64,000 bases of DNA from Gluconacetobacter diazotrophicus PA1 5 (lineage in GTDB: Bacteria > Pseudomonadota > Alphaproteobacteria > Acetobacterales > Acetobacteraceae): assembly GCF_000021325.1 (NCBI RefSeq), contig NC_011365.1, forward strand, positions 1,800,001 through 1,864,000, in the 5' to 3' direction. The notes under the pieces are model-generated. The model saw only the letters and a list, made by a program, of their open reading frames with translations, ran no database searches and was not told where the DNA came from. This document shows, in pieces, positions 48,255-56,508 of this stretch; within the stretch, counting starts at the first letter, position 1, and each line of letters opens with the position of its first letter. A program made the translations under genes and the position numbers.

Positions 48255-48877
48255 CAGAATTCGATCCCCTCCTGCGATTTCACGCCGGCCCGGAAATGGT
48301 GTTTGACCAGGGTCATCTCCGTGACCAGGTCGGCGTCCGCGATCAGATCCAGCTTCGCGTTGCGCCCGGTCACGACGACATGCTGCATCGCCGGCCGGGC
48401 GCGCAGACCCGCCAGGACCCGGTCGAGCGGCAGATGGTCGTAGCGCAAGGCGATGTTGAGTTCGTCAAGGATCACCAGCGCCACGTCGTCGCGCGCCAGG
48501 GCGGCCCTCGCCACGTCCCATGCCCGCGCGCAGGCGGCGATATCGCGGGCACGGTCCTGGGTTTCCCACGTGAAGCCCTCGCCCATCGTGTGCCACTCCA
48601 GCAGATCGTCGAAACGGGCGAGCGCCGCGCGCTCGCCCGTCTGCCATGCGCCCTTGATGAACTGGACGACCACCACGCGCCGTCCATGGCCCAGCATCCG
48701 TAGCGCGAGCCCGAAGGCCGCTGTCGATTTGCCCTTCCCCGGCCCGGTATGAACGACCAGAAGCCCTTTTTCCACGGATTTCCCCGCGACTTCCCGGTCC
48801 TGGATTTCCTTACGCCGTCGCATCTTCTCCTGATGGCGAAGGTCGAGACTGTTACCTTCATTTTCGGAATCGGTCAT
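48254..48877 (-). CDS. cobO: Cob(I)yrinic acid a,c-diamide adenosyltransferase
   Basis: A 207-residue CobO/BtuR-type adenosyltransferase, which adds the adenosyl ligand to the corrin cobalt. [28 protein letters not shown] is the P-loop, [12 protein letters not shown] and [15 protein letters not shown] (Walker-B-like) follow, and [21 protein letters not shown] is typical near the end. First gene of the minus-strand cobalamin operon, with a 140-nt leader upstream. Confidence 0.96.
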   Translation of the reverse strand: MTDSENEGNSLDLRHQEKMRRRKEIQDREVAGKSVEKGLLVVHTGPGKGKSTAAFGLALRMLGHGRRVVVVQFIKGAWQTGERAALARFDDLLEWHTMGEGFTWETQDRARDIAACARAWDVARAALARDDVALVILDELNIALRYDHLPLDRVLAGLRARPAMQHVVVTGRNAKLDLIADADLVTEMTLVKHHFRAGVKSQEGIEF

Positions 48878-49020
48878 CCGGCGGTCCTTAAGGGATGACG
48901 GGGCGAGGGAATGCCGGACGACCGATACCGGCCTGTGTCAGGCCGTCATCCGTCTTCCCTTTTCATTCCCTTCCGGGAACTATCGCGGCAGAGGCTACGC
49001 GACACACTATAAGCTGTCAA
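48878..49020 (-). promoter_or_regulatory. Promoter and structured leader of the cob operon, possible variant cobalamin riboswitch
   Basis: On the minus strand TTGACA (49020-49015) and TAGCCT (48997-48992) are 17 bp apart. The leader after them contains AGTTCCC, GAAAAGGGAA and GACGGATG, similar in order to the 5' half of the cobalamin aptamer, but the GCCACTG and other 3' landmarks were not found. GGGAATG pairs with CATTCCC and GGATGACGG with CCGTCATCC in an interleaved order, so a pseudoknot or switching fold is possible. The 216 bp upstream, to 49236, hold no gene I recognise. Confidence 0.4.
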
Positions 49021-49236
49021 AAACGCCGTTTCACGCGCCGTGTTGGCATGAGGTTTGCTCGGACATCGCCTCGGCCTGCCGCATTCGTTCCGCGCATGCT
49101 CACGAATACGTCATCTCATATACCGCACCTTTCCGTGATTTCGGGGGGTTGTAATGCCAAGTAATTTATTGGAGTATTGTTTAGGCGCTACACGCGCCGA
49201 TTACGTTTTTGTTTCACTTATCCGGTTTTGCTTGTA

Positions 49237-49914
49237 ATGCACCGACTTTTTTTGGTAGAAAATCTCTCTATCATTGCCACATCAGAAAGACTTTCCGCCA
49301 GGGCGCGACTGACGTCCATCGGGAAACCCCTTCTGGCTCTGGTCATTGCAGGCGCGATGGTAACGGCAACGGCTCACGCCCGTGAAGAACACGCAGCGCC
49401 CCATGCGGCACCGGCGCCCAGGGGCGGCGGCGGGGGGCATCCCGGATTCGGAGGACGCCCGGGGTTCGAAGGACATCCGGGAATGGGCGGGCACCCGGGC
49501 TTCGACGGCCATCCGGGCTTTGGCCACGCGGGCGGACGTCCCGGTTTCGGTCGCGGCCCCGAACGATATGGCTTCCATGGACGGGACGTGCATCGTTTCG
49601 GGGACCACGATCTCGCCATGTGGCGCGGCGGTCACTGGGGCCGGGAATATCACAACGGCCGATATGGCTGGTGGTGGAATACCGGGGGGGGGCCTGGTAC
49701 CTCTATGATGCGCCCGTCTACCCATATCCCACGGTCGTTTCCGAGACGATCGCCGAGGAGGCCATGAACGGAGGTGAAGGCATGGGCCCCGCCGCGCCGC
49801 CCCCCCATGGCGCTCCCGCCCCCCGTGCAGGTCCTGTATTACTGCAACGCTCCGGCCGGCTATTACCCTCAGGTCCAATCCTGTCCCGGTGGGTTTCAGC
49901 CCGCTTCACGCTGA
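49237..49914 (+). pseudogene. Exported Gly/His/Pro-rich protein, frameshifted twice
   Basis: A signal peptide (LLALVIAGAMVTATAHA) leads into GHPGF-type repeats (about residues 60-110) and WRGGHWGREYHNGRYGWWWNTGG. The frame then breaks in a run of nine G (49684-49692); a different frame continues WYLYDAPVYPYPTVVSETIAEEA, and after a run of seven C (49800-49806) a third frame gives VQVLYYCNAPAGYYPQVQSC to a stop at 49912. The end pattern YYC-P-GYYP-VQ-C is common in small alphaproteobacterial envelope proteins, so all three pieces belong together. Either a pseudogene, a phase-variable gene or sequencing errors at homopolymers. The start at 49237 is tentative. Confidence 0.65.
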
Positions 49915-49947
49915 TCCTTCCAGACATTTCCATGACACGGAGATTCC

Positions 49948-50451
49948 ATGATGTTCAAACGCAGTCTGGTCGTCGCCTCGCTGGCGGCGCTTGCCCTTCA
50001 GGGATGCGCGGAAACGCCGTCCGGTCCGACGGTCCAGGTCATGCCGCCGCCGACCAAGCCGTTCGAGATCTTCCAGGCCGACGACAGGTTATGCCGGAAC
50101 TTTGCCGCCAGCCAGGTGGCGGGACAGGCTGAGCACGCCAACAATCGCGCCCTCGCCGCCGGCCTGATCGGCACGGCCCTTGGGGCCGGTCTCGGCGCCG
50201 CAGCGGGCGGCGGGTATGGCGCGGGCATCGGCGCGGGCGGCGGGGCGATTGCGGGAACGGCGGTCGGTTCGTCGGGCAGTGCCGGCGCCCAGGGCGGAAT
50301 CCAGGGCCAGTACGACACAGCCTATGCCCAGTGCATGTACAGCAAGGGCAATATCGTCCCCGGCGTAACGCCGCCCCCGCCGCCCCCCGGCGCCTACGGA
50401 CCGCCGCCCGGCCCGGCCCCGTATCCCACGGCTCCGCAGCAACTGCAGTAA
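49948..50451 (+). CDS. Glycine-zipper lipoprotein
   Basis: A 167-residue predicted lipoprotein: signal sequence ending LALQGC (lipobox, Cys at about 20), then a soluble stretch FQADDRLCRNFAASQVAGQAEHANN, a glycine-zipper segment (GTALGAGLGAAAGGGYGAGIG) likely to insert in a membrane, a QYDTAYAQCMYSKGN box and a Pro/Gly tail. Such proteins are found in the outer envelope; the exact role is unknown. It lies 33 nt after the frameshifted gene and is followed by a hairpin terminator. Confidence 0.85.
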   Translation: MMFKRSLVVASLAALALQGCAETPSGPTVQVMPPPTKPFEIFQADDRLCRNFAASQVAGQAEHANNRALAAGLIGTALGAGLGAAAGGGYGAGIGAGGGAIAGTAVGSSGSAGAQGGIQGQYDTAYAQCMYSKGNIVPGVTPPPPPPGAYGPPPGPAPYPTAPQQLQ

Positions 50452-50471
50452 CGGCACCCGGCCCTGCGAAC

Positions 50472-50509
50472 CCTTGTCCGGTTGGCCCGTTCGGCCCGAC
50501 CGGACAAGG
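50472..50509 (+). terminator. Hairpin after the glycine-zipper gene
   Basis: CCTTGTCCGGT (50472-50482) pairs with ACCGGACAAGG (50499-50509), 11 bp, 21 nt after the stop codon. There is no T-run, so its strength is uncertain. Confidence 0.6.
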
Positions 50510-50652
50510 ACGGCAGCGTCAGGATGCGACGAGACGCTCGACAGGCACGGGCATATGGTGACCCCAGCCGTTCGACCAGTTTGCTCTCGTCGACCACCAC
50601 CACGTGACGTGCTCCCCGAATTTGGGCCAGCGCGAGCTGGAATCTCCCGGGG

Positions 50653-50890
50653 TCAAGGCTCAACCGGCAGGTGTGCCGCAGAGCCGTTCAGCAGCGATAT
50701 CGGCGGCTTGTTGCCGATGGCGCTGTGCGGTCGGACCTCGTTGTAGTCCTGACGCCAAGCCTCCATTTTTGCCCGGGCGTCGTCAAGGCTCATGAACCAG
50801 TGCGTGTTCAGACACTCGGCCCGGAATTTGCCGTTGAAGGACTCGATGAAGCTGTTGTCGGTCGGCTTGCCCGGGCGGGAAAAGTCGAGC
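50653..50890 (-). pseudogene. IS407-type IS3 transposase, C-terminal fragment
   Basis: The last 79 codons of an OrfB: LDFSRPGKPTDNSFIESFNG, FRAECLNTHWFMSLDDARAKMEAWR and YNEVRPHSAIGNKPP, the end of the catalytic domain of IS407-group elements (the Glu in FIESFNG). The rest is missing: the frame is cut at 50890 by the end of a different IS3 element. A TGACGTGCTCCCCGAATTTG end sequence near 50609 may be the old terminal repeat. Confidence 0.85.
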
Positions 50891-50942
50891 ATGAAGCGTC
50901 CCGGGTTTCCCGGAGGCCATTTGGTTTGAGTCATACCAACGG

Positions 50943-51449
50943 TTATAGACACAGACCTGTGTGAGCCCACTTTCTGAGCCCGATGGATCGGATGGTGTCA
51001 GGCAGGGCGGCAAGCTTGTTCCAGGCGGAACAGGCGGCGTCGATGATATGATCGATGCCGTCGAAGACGGTATTGGACAGCCAGTTGGCGCGCAGGAACT
51101 GCCAGACATTTTCGACCGGGTTCAGTTCGGGCGCGCGGGACGGCAGGAAGATCAGGCTGACATTGCGGGGTAGCTTCAGTTTACTGGTGGTATGCCATCC
51201 TGCGCGATCAAGCAGCACGACAGCGTGGGCACCGCGGGCGACGCAGCGCGAGATTTCCTCGATGTGCAGCCGCATGCTGGCGGTGCCGATGAACGGTAGC
51301 GCCAGGCCGGCGGCCTTGCCGCGCGCAGGGCAGATCGCTCCGAACAGCCAGGCATTGTCGTAGCGCTGGTCGGCCGGCTGGCGTGGCCGCGTGCCGCGCC
51401 GGGCCCATTGTCGGACGATGCCGTTCTTCTGGCCGATGCGGGCTTCGTC
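50943..51449 (-). pseudogene. IS630-like transposase, C-terminal half
   Basis: Catalytic part of the interrupted transposase: DEARIGQKNGIVRQWARRG holds the first Asp of the DDE triad, VVLLDRAGWHT the second and LPSRAPELNPVENVWQFLR the Glu. It continues to a stop at 50943. The first codons read through from the IS110 end and are not part of the original gene. Confidence 0.85.
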
Positions 51450-52968
51450 CTTACATGAGGGTTCAGGTGTCAACGTATTTTCGCGATGGCGTGTCTCCTG
51501 TCCCTATGGTCTTAAGTCAGGTGCTTTTATGGGCTCGGGGCCCTTCCGTATCGCAGCAGCGGCTGCATCACCTTACATGCGGTCGGATCGCGCGAGCGAC
51601 CCGCACCATAATGCCTCTTGCACGAGGCTCTGCCCCGACGACGCGCGACCCACCTGAAACGCGGTAGCGTGGCGCTACCAAAGAAGAAGACGGTCGCGTT
51701 CCCCGTATCGCCGCCGACGACTGATCGGCCCGCGGCACTTCTGTCTATCTATTCTGCGGTCGTTCCGGTGCCGAATGCGAGACCGTCCGGTATCGATCCT
51801 GTCTCCACATAGCGCCAAAGCGCAATCAGAAGCTTTCTCGCCATGGCCACGATCGCAATGCGGCGTGTCCGCCCTTTCAAGGTGCCGACGCGCTCACGAA
51901 ACCATGAGGCGAGCCCGCTTGCGGGCTGATAGCGTAGCCAAAGCCAGGCGAGTTGGATCATCGCCGTCCGCGCTCGCGGGTTTCCGGCCCGGCTGATGCT
52001 TCGATCACGATCCATGCTGCCACTTTGATAAGGCATAGGCGTAATGCCGACGTAACTGGCCAGTTGGCGACGGTTGTCGAAGCGGCGATAGAACACCTCC
52101 CGAACGAGAACGGCAGCGAAATTCTCGCCGATGCCGCGGATCTGTTTCAGCGAGACGATCTTTTGAGTCACACGGTCATCCATCGCTGCGGCGTCCAGTG
52201 TCTTGGCCCGTTCAGTTTCCAGTTCTCGGATCAGTTCCAACGCCAGGAGAAGCCGACGACGCAGGCGGTCGAGTTCAGCACGAAGGAACGGCGGCAGTTC
52301 CCGCCCGTCGCCCGTGCGCAACGCGGCGACGTCGCGTTCCCAGGACCGTAACGACGGTCTACCCCGGATGCCCTGGGTAAACAGCAGCGCCTCTATTCTG
52401 TTTTCGATACGCAGCCTTTCCTGAACAAGGTGTTCGCGTTCGCGGTGTGTACGTTTGGCATCCTCCTCGTCGGGCGTCGGCACACGCACCATGCTGCATA
52501 TCTGGCGATCACCATTAAGCCATGCCGCAAGAACACGCAGCATGCCTTCCGCGTCGAGACGGTCCGTCTTGGCCCGACGTGCGCGACGATTGACCAGAAT
52601 GCTCGTGGGCTCAAGCACATACGCGGCGATGCCGTGCGCTGTCAGCAAACGATACAGCCAGAAGCCATCGCGGCCGGCCTCGAAACAGCATGACACCTCC
52701 GCGACATCACCCGGCTGGGTCGACGCGCGCGTTTGAAGCTCCGCGATCAATTTCAGCAGCCCTGAGGCGTCTCCACCTTCGAGGCGATGCAATCGGGATT
52801 TCGTGGCTCCCGAGATAGTCTTTACCGCGACAAGCCAGGAGGAAACGCTGAGTTCGATGGCAATGTGAATGGCGTTCTCGGATGACATGGCAGGAACTCC
52901 CTCGTCATTGGTGCTGACACGCTTGAGATTGAGCCTTTCTTGCCGGCGGTGTCTGCCCTCATAGCATC
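51450..52968 (-). mobile_element. IS110-family element inserted in the IS630 transposase
   Basis: The limits follow from rejoining the host reading: WFQ (ending at 52969) and DEARIG (starting at 51449). The 1519-bp element contains one transposase gene with 80 bp of non-coding DNA upstream and 299 bp downstream, and no obvious long terminal inverted repeats. The long downstream non-coding end is where IS1111-like members encode their guide RNA. Confidence 0.82.
51749..52888 (-). CDS. IS110-family transposase
   Basis: A 379-residue DEDD transposase. The RuvC-like N-terminal domain has HIAIELSVSSWLVAVK (first acidic residue, Glu here), CCFEAGRDGFWLYRLL and RRARRAKTDRLDAEGMLRVL (Asp pair); the C-terminal transposase-20 domain has IRGIGENFAAVLVREVF, YVGITPMPYQSGSMDRDRSISRAGNPRAR and ends near FGTGTTAE, with the conserved Ser in PYQSGS. 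It looks intact. In IS110 elements the enzyme works with a guide (bridge/seek) RNA. Confidence 0.9.
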   Translation of the reverse strand: MSSENAIHIAIELSVSSWLVAVKTISGATKSRLHRLEGGDASGLLKLIAELQTRASTQPGDVAEVSCCFEAGRDGFWLYRLLTAHGIAAYVLEPTSILVNRRARRAKTDRLDAEGMLRVLAAWLNGDRQICSMVRVPTPDEEDAKRTHREREHLVQERLRIENRIEALLFTQGIRGRPSLRSWERDVAALRTGDGRELPPFLRAELDRLRRRLLLALELIRELETERAKTLDAAAMDDRVTQKIVSLKQIRGIGENFAAVLVREVFYRRFDNRRQLASYVGITPMPYQSGSMDRDRSISRAGNPRARTAMIQLAWLWLRYQPASGLASWFRERVGTLKGRTRRIAIVAMARKLLIALWRYVETGSIPDGLAFGTGTTAE

Positions 52969-53530
52969 TGGAACCAGATCTCGATCGGCTTGCCCTTGGG
53001 CAGATGGCCGGTATGGGCATTCAGGATGCGGGGGAAGTTTTTTTGAATGCCTCCATGACGCCAGCGTCCTGACCCGGGTGACGTGGCCGGGCGCTGACAT
53101 AGGAAAAACCAAGCCGTTTCAGCAGAGTGGACACATGACGCTCATGATAGACGACGCCGAAGCGCTCTTCGATCACGCGTTGCAGATCGACCCGGCGCCA
53201 GCGCACCACGCCATCGCGCTGCCGATCCGGGCCTGCCTCGACCAGGGCCTTCAATTCGGTCTGCTGTGCGACACTCAGACGGCAGGCCGGCCCTGCGTGC
53301 AGATGATCGCGCAGGCCATCCGGCCCTTCAGCATTGAAGCGGTGAACCCAGTCCCGCAGCGTCTGGCGGTCCATGCCGCCCACGCGGGCCGCATCGGTGC
53401 GGCTGGCCCCGTCACGGATCGCCGCCAGGGCCAGAAGCCGGCGCGCAGCGTTCGCGTGCCGGCTGCGCGCCGCAAGTCGCCTCAGATCAGAGGCCGAATA
53501 GTCATCCCGTAGCTTCACCGCTCTCGTCAT
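52969..53530 (-). pseudogene. IS630-like transposase, N-terminal half
   Basis: From MTRAVKLRDDYSASDLRRLA: winged helix-turn-helix of IS630 transposases (SRTDAARVGGMDRQTLRDWVHRFN, then RWRRVDLQRVIEERFGVVY and STLLKRLGFSYVSARPRHPGQD). GGAGGA lies 8 nt before the start at 53530. A run of seven A in the transcript (53044-53038) separates two frames; a -1 slip gives EAFKKNFPRILNAHTGHLPK, so programmed frameshifting is likely. The frame then runs into the IS110 element after EIWFQ. Confidence 0.8.
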
Positions 53531-53615
53531 CAGCCAGATCCTCCCAAAATCAAGAGAATCAGAGCCGGCGCCGTTCGTCACTTCACACACGAGTCAGTGG
53601 CTACGGCCTTTGGTA

Positions 53616-54524
53616 TCACGCAGCCATATCGATGATCTCGAGGGCTGCATAGTAGTTGGCTTCGGCCTCGGCGGGTGGGATATAGCCGATGGGGCCAAAG
53701 AGGCGATGGTTATTGAACCAATCGACCCAGCGCAATGTTGCCATTTCCACGGCCGATACGGTCGGCCAGGAAGGCTGCCGCCAGATGACCTCGGCCTTGT
53801 AGAGGCCGTTGATGGTCTCGGCCAGGGCATTGTCATAGGAGTCCCCGACGCTGCCGACCGAGGGTACCAGATCGGCCTCGGCCAGGCGCTGGGTGTAATT
53901 CATGGCGAGGTATTGGACGCCCCTGTCACTATGGTGGATCAAGCCATCCTCGGGTCCGGGCCTGCGGGCATGGATCGCCTGCTCCAGGGCGTCCAGCACG
54001 AAGCCGGCGGTGGCTGACGTGCTGACCTTCCAGCCGACGATGCGCCGGGCATAGGCGTCGATCACGAAGGCGACATAGACGAAGCCGGCCCATGTGTGGA
54101 CGTAGGTGAAATCGACCACCCACAGGGCATTCGGCCGGCTCACGCGGAATGCGCGGTTCACCTTGTCCAGCGGGCACGGAGCCTTGGGATTGCTGATGGT
54201 CGTGACCGTCCTCTTCCCTCGCCGAATGCCGGCTAGGCCCATGGCACGCATCAGGCGTTCCACGGTGCATTTGGCCACCTCAATGCCTTCACGGCGCATC
54301 TGATGCCAGACTTTGCGCGTCCCGTAGAGCTTTGAACTGGCGTCATATACCCGCTTGATCTCGTCCTTCAGTTCGTCGTCGCGCCGGGCACGCGCAGGCC
54401 GCCTGGCGGGGTCCGCCAGACGGACAGCATGTTCGTGATAGGAGGATGGGGCAATCGCCAGTTCGCGGCAGATCGGCTCGATACCCAAGTCCTCGCGATG
54501 GGCGTCGATGAACGCCATCATCAT
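53616..54524 (-). CDS. IS3-family transposase OrfB, uninterrupted
   Basis: A 302-residue frame nearly identical to the damaged OrfB at 18398-19306 but with CAG where that copy has TAG. All three catalytic positions are present ([35 protein letters not shown]). It cannot act as an element by itself: orfA is truncated and the right end is displaced by 2.7 kb of inserted DNA. The stop codon coincides with the TCA flank. Confidence 0.9.
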   Translation of the reverse strand: MMMAFIDAHREDLGIEPICRELAIAPSSYHEHAVRLADPARRPARARRDDELKDEIKRVYDASSKLYGTRKVWHQMRREGIEVAKCTVERLMRAMGLAGIRRGKRTVTTISNPKAPCPLDKVNRAFRVSRPNALWVVDFTYVHTWAGFVYVAFVIDAYARRIVGWKVSTSATAGFVLDALEQAIHARRPGPEDGLIHHSDRGVQYLAMNYTQRLAEADLVPSVGSVGDSYDNALAETINGLYKAEVIWRQPSWPTVSAVEMATLRWVDWFNNHRLFGPIGYIPPAEAEANYYAALEIIDMAA

Positions 54525-54679
54525 TTCCCGCGGCGGTCGAGCTCCGCCATCGCAAAATACGCCGATGCCTTGCGCAGGATCTCGTTGGCGCGGCGCAACT
54601 CCTTGACCTCGCGCTCAAGTTCCTTGAGCCGAACGCGTTCGTCACCAGCTTGCCCCGCCGGTCCCGCTCGCCGCCTGGC
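54521..54679 (-). pseudogene. IS3-family OrfA fragment
   Basis: The last 52 codons of orfA ([20 protein letters not shown] ... AELDRRGK). Identity to the copy at 18075 stops at 54679, where unrelated sequence of a host gene begins, so the helix-turn-helix part and the left end of the IS are lost. Confidence 0.9.
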
Positions 54680-55053
54680 AACGACCTTCCCCTGTCGCAT
54701 GCCCTCATCCTGAAGGCCGCCCTGCTGACGATCGGCTATATTGAGGAAAACGGCCCGATCGGCCTCACTCCAACCAAGGCGCTCAAGCGCTATTTTGTCG
54801 CATGGGCCGCCGAGGCATTTGAATGGCCCGGCTATATGGTCGAAGACCTCTACGCCGTCAACAAAGTCCTCAATGAACACGATTTCCCGCCGCTGGTGAT
54901 CCTGCATGAGGTTCTGCTCAGCGCGAAGCTCGCACGGCATTTCAAGGGCACCCTACGACTGACCGACCTGGCAAGAAAGCTCCAGTTGGAACCAGCCCGG
55001 CTCTGGATGCTGTTGACGACCCATCTCCTCTTTGTCGTTGACCACAGCCCTTA
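54680..55053 (+). pseudogene. Unidentified gene, middle fragment (continues at 57442)
   Basis: An open frame without its start: [78 protein letters not shown], to FVVDHSP. It stops in the TTA target of an IS1182 element. Joined to 57442-57765 across both insertion sequences with one TTA kept, it reads on as VDHSPYTRSDEPLFGNWDIF in the same frame, so both pieces belong to one gene. I do not recognise the family; it looks soluble and helical. The left part was removed together with the IS3 end. Confidence 0.75.
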
Positions 55054-56505
55054 GCAGGCTGTCGGGTTGGGGTACCTGGCTCTGGCGATCTGCGGTAAGC
55101 TTTCAGGATGAGCAGCTTCATTCCGTTTGATCGATCGCAGCCGTATCTTCTGCCGCCGGATCTGAAGTCATGGCTGCCGTCGGACGATGTGGCGCATTTC
55201 ATCGTGGCGGCGGTAGAGCGGGTGCCGTTGAGGGCATTTTCCGTTCCTATGCGGACTGGCGGCAAGGCGCAGTATCATCCGCGCCTGATGCTGGCGCTGC
55301 TGATTTACGCCTATGCGAACGGCGTGTTCTCATCGCGTCGGATCGAACGGGCGACATATCGTGATATCGGTATGCGCTTTGTGGCGGCGAACCTGCATCC
55401 TGACCATGACACGATCGCGACGTTCCGGCGCGGCAACCGCACGGCGATCGAGGCAGCGTTCATGCATGTACTCCTGCTGGCACGCGAGACGGGACTGGTG
55501 CGGCTTGGCACGGTGTCGATCGACGGCACGAAGATCGATGCCAATGCCTCGAAATACCGTTCCATTCGTTATGATCGCGCGAAAGAGCTGCGCGAGAAAC
55601 TGGCCACCGATATCTCCACCCTGATGGAACGGGCAGAGGCGGCGGATACAACCGATGTGGATCATCAGGCGTTGCCGGAGGAACTGGCCCGGCGGGAGGC
55701 TCTGAAGGCAAAGCTGGATGAAGCCTGTGCGCGACTGGAGGCGGAAGCCCGCGAGCAGGCCAAGACCGCCCGACCAGAATATGAGCGCAAGAAGGCAGCT
55801 TTTGATGCGAAGCGGGGACGGCGCGGTCGGCCGCCGAAAGAACCGGACGATGAACCGCCACCAGACCGGCAGATCAACCTGACCGATCCGGACAGCAAGC
55901 TGATGCGCCGCTCCGACGCGCATGAATACCGGCAAGCCTACAATGCCCAGGCCGTGGTTTGTGCCGAGGGCAGCCAGTTGATCTTGGAAAATGGCGTCGT
56001 TGCGACGACGGCGGACGCGCCCAGCTTCGCCGCCACCATCCTGGGTATGGAGGAGAGGATCGGCCTGCCACGAACCGTCCTCGCCGACACGGGTTTCGCC
56101 AGCGGCAAAGCCGTCGAAACGTTGCAGGCCAGCGGCGTGGACCCGCTGGTCGCCATCGGACGCCCTGTGAATCGGCGCCCTTATGACTTCCGGCCAGAAC
56201 CGCCACCCAGGGAGCCGCGCCGGATCACCGAGCCCTGGCGCCTGGAAATGAAGGCCAGGCTGCAACAGAACCCGGCAAAAGCCCTTTACGCCTTACGCAA
56301 GCAGACCGTCGAACCGGTCTTCGGTATCATCAAGAGCGCCATGGGCTTCACCCGTTTCCATCTCCGTGGCCTCCCCAACGTCGCAACAGAATGGACGCTC
56401 GTCGCCCTCGCATATAATTGCCGTAGGATCACGCGACTGACGGCCGCATAAACGCCGTCGTCGCCATCACTCATCACTACGGCAGCGCCCAATCCGACAG
56501 CCTGC
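55054..56505 (+). mobile_element. IS1182-family element
   Basis: Ends GCAGGCTGTCGGGTTGGGG and its inverse GCAGGCTGTCGGATTGGGC form terminal repeats of about 19 bp with one or two differences. TTA flanks both sides (55051-55053, 56506-56508). One transposase gene fills the 1452-bp element. The right TTA is also the target of the adjoining IS5 element. Confidence 0.88.
55108..56451 (+). CDS. IS1182-family transposase
   Basis: A 447-residue protein: FDRSQPYLLPPDLKSWLPSDDVAHFI at the start, then RTGGKAQYHPRLMLALLIYAYANGVFSSRRIE, GTVSIDGTKIDANASKYRSI (first catalytic Asp), VLADTGFASGKAVETL (second) and KQTVEPVFGIIKSAMGF (Glu). A coiled-coil-like charged insert lies in the middle (about 185-245). 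All catalytic parts are present, so it may be active. Confidence 0.93.
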   Translation: MSSFIPFDRSQPYLLPPDLKSWLPSDDVAHFIVAAVERVPLRAFSVPMRTGGKAQYHPRLMLALLIYAYANGVFSSRRIERATYRDIGMRFVAANLHPDHDTIATFRRGNRTAIEAAFMHVLLLARETGLVRLGTVSIDGTKIDANASKYRSIRYDRAKELREKLATDISTLMERAEAADTTDVDHQALPEELARREALKAKLDEACARLEAEAREQAKTARPEYERKKAAFDAKRGRRGRPPKEPDDEPPPDRQINLTDPDSKLMRRSDAHEYRQAYNAQAVVCAEGSQLILENGVVATTADAPSFAATILGMEERIGLPRTVLADTGFASGKAVETLQASGVDPLVAIGRPVNRRPYDFRPEPPPREPRRITEPWRLEMKARLQQNPAKALYALRKQTVEPVFGIIKSAMGFTRFHLRGLPNVATEWTLVALAYNCRRITRLTAA

Positions 56506-56508
56506 TTA

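Larger units (their letters stand above)
50934..53615 (-). mobile_element. IS630-like element carrying an IS110 insertion
   Basis: The ends TACCAACGG...TAGACACAGAC and its inverse TACCAAAGG...TAGCCACTGAC form imperfect terminal repeats of about 23 bp. It is flanked by TCA repeats. The transposase gene runs on the minus strand and is split into 52969-53530 and 50943-51449 by the IS110 element at 51450-52968. Without the insertion the element would be about 1.16 kb, a normal size. Confidence 0.82.
50891..54679 (-). mobile_element. Second IS3 copy, split by an IS630-like element and truncated
   Basis: The right end of the element lies at 50891-50933 (TGAAGCGTCCCGGGTTTC...), and its remainder continues at 53616-54679. 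TCA occurs at 50931-50933 and 53616-53618; removing the insert and one TCA restores the sequence seen at 19306-19345. The other end is lost: similarity stops at 54679 in orfA. Nearly identical to the copy in the CRISPR array but in inverse orientation. Confidence 0.9.
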
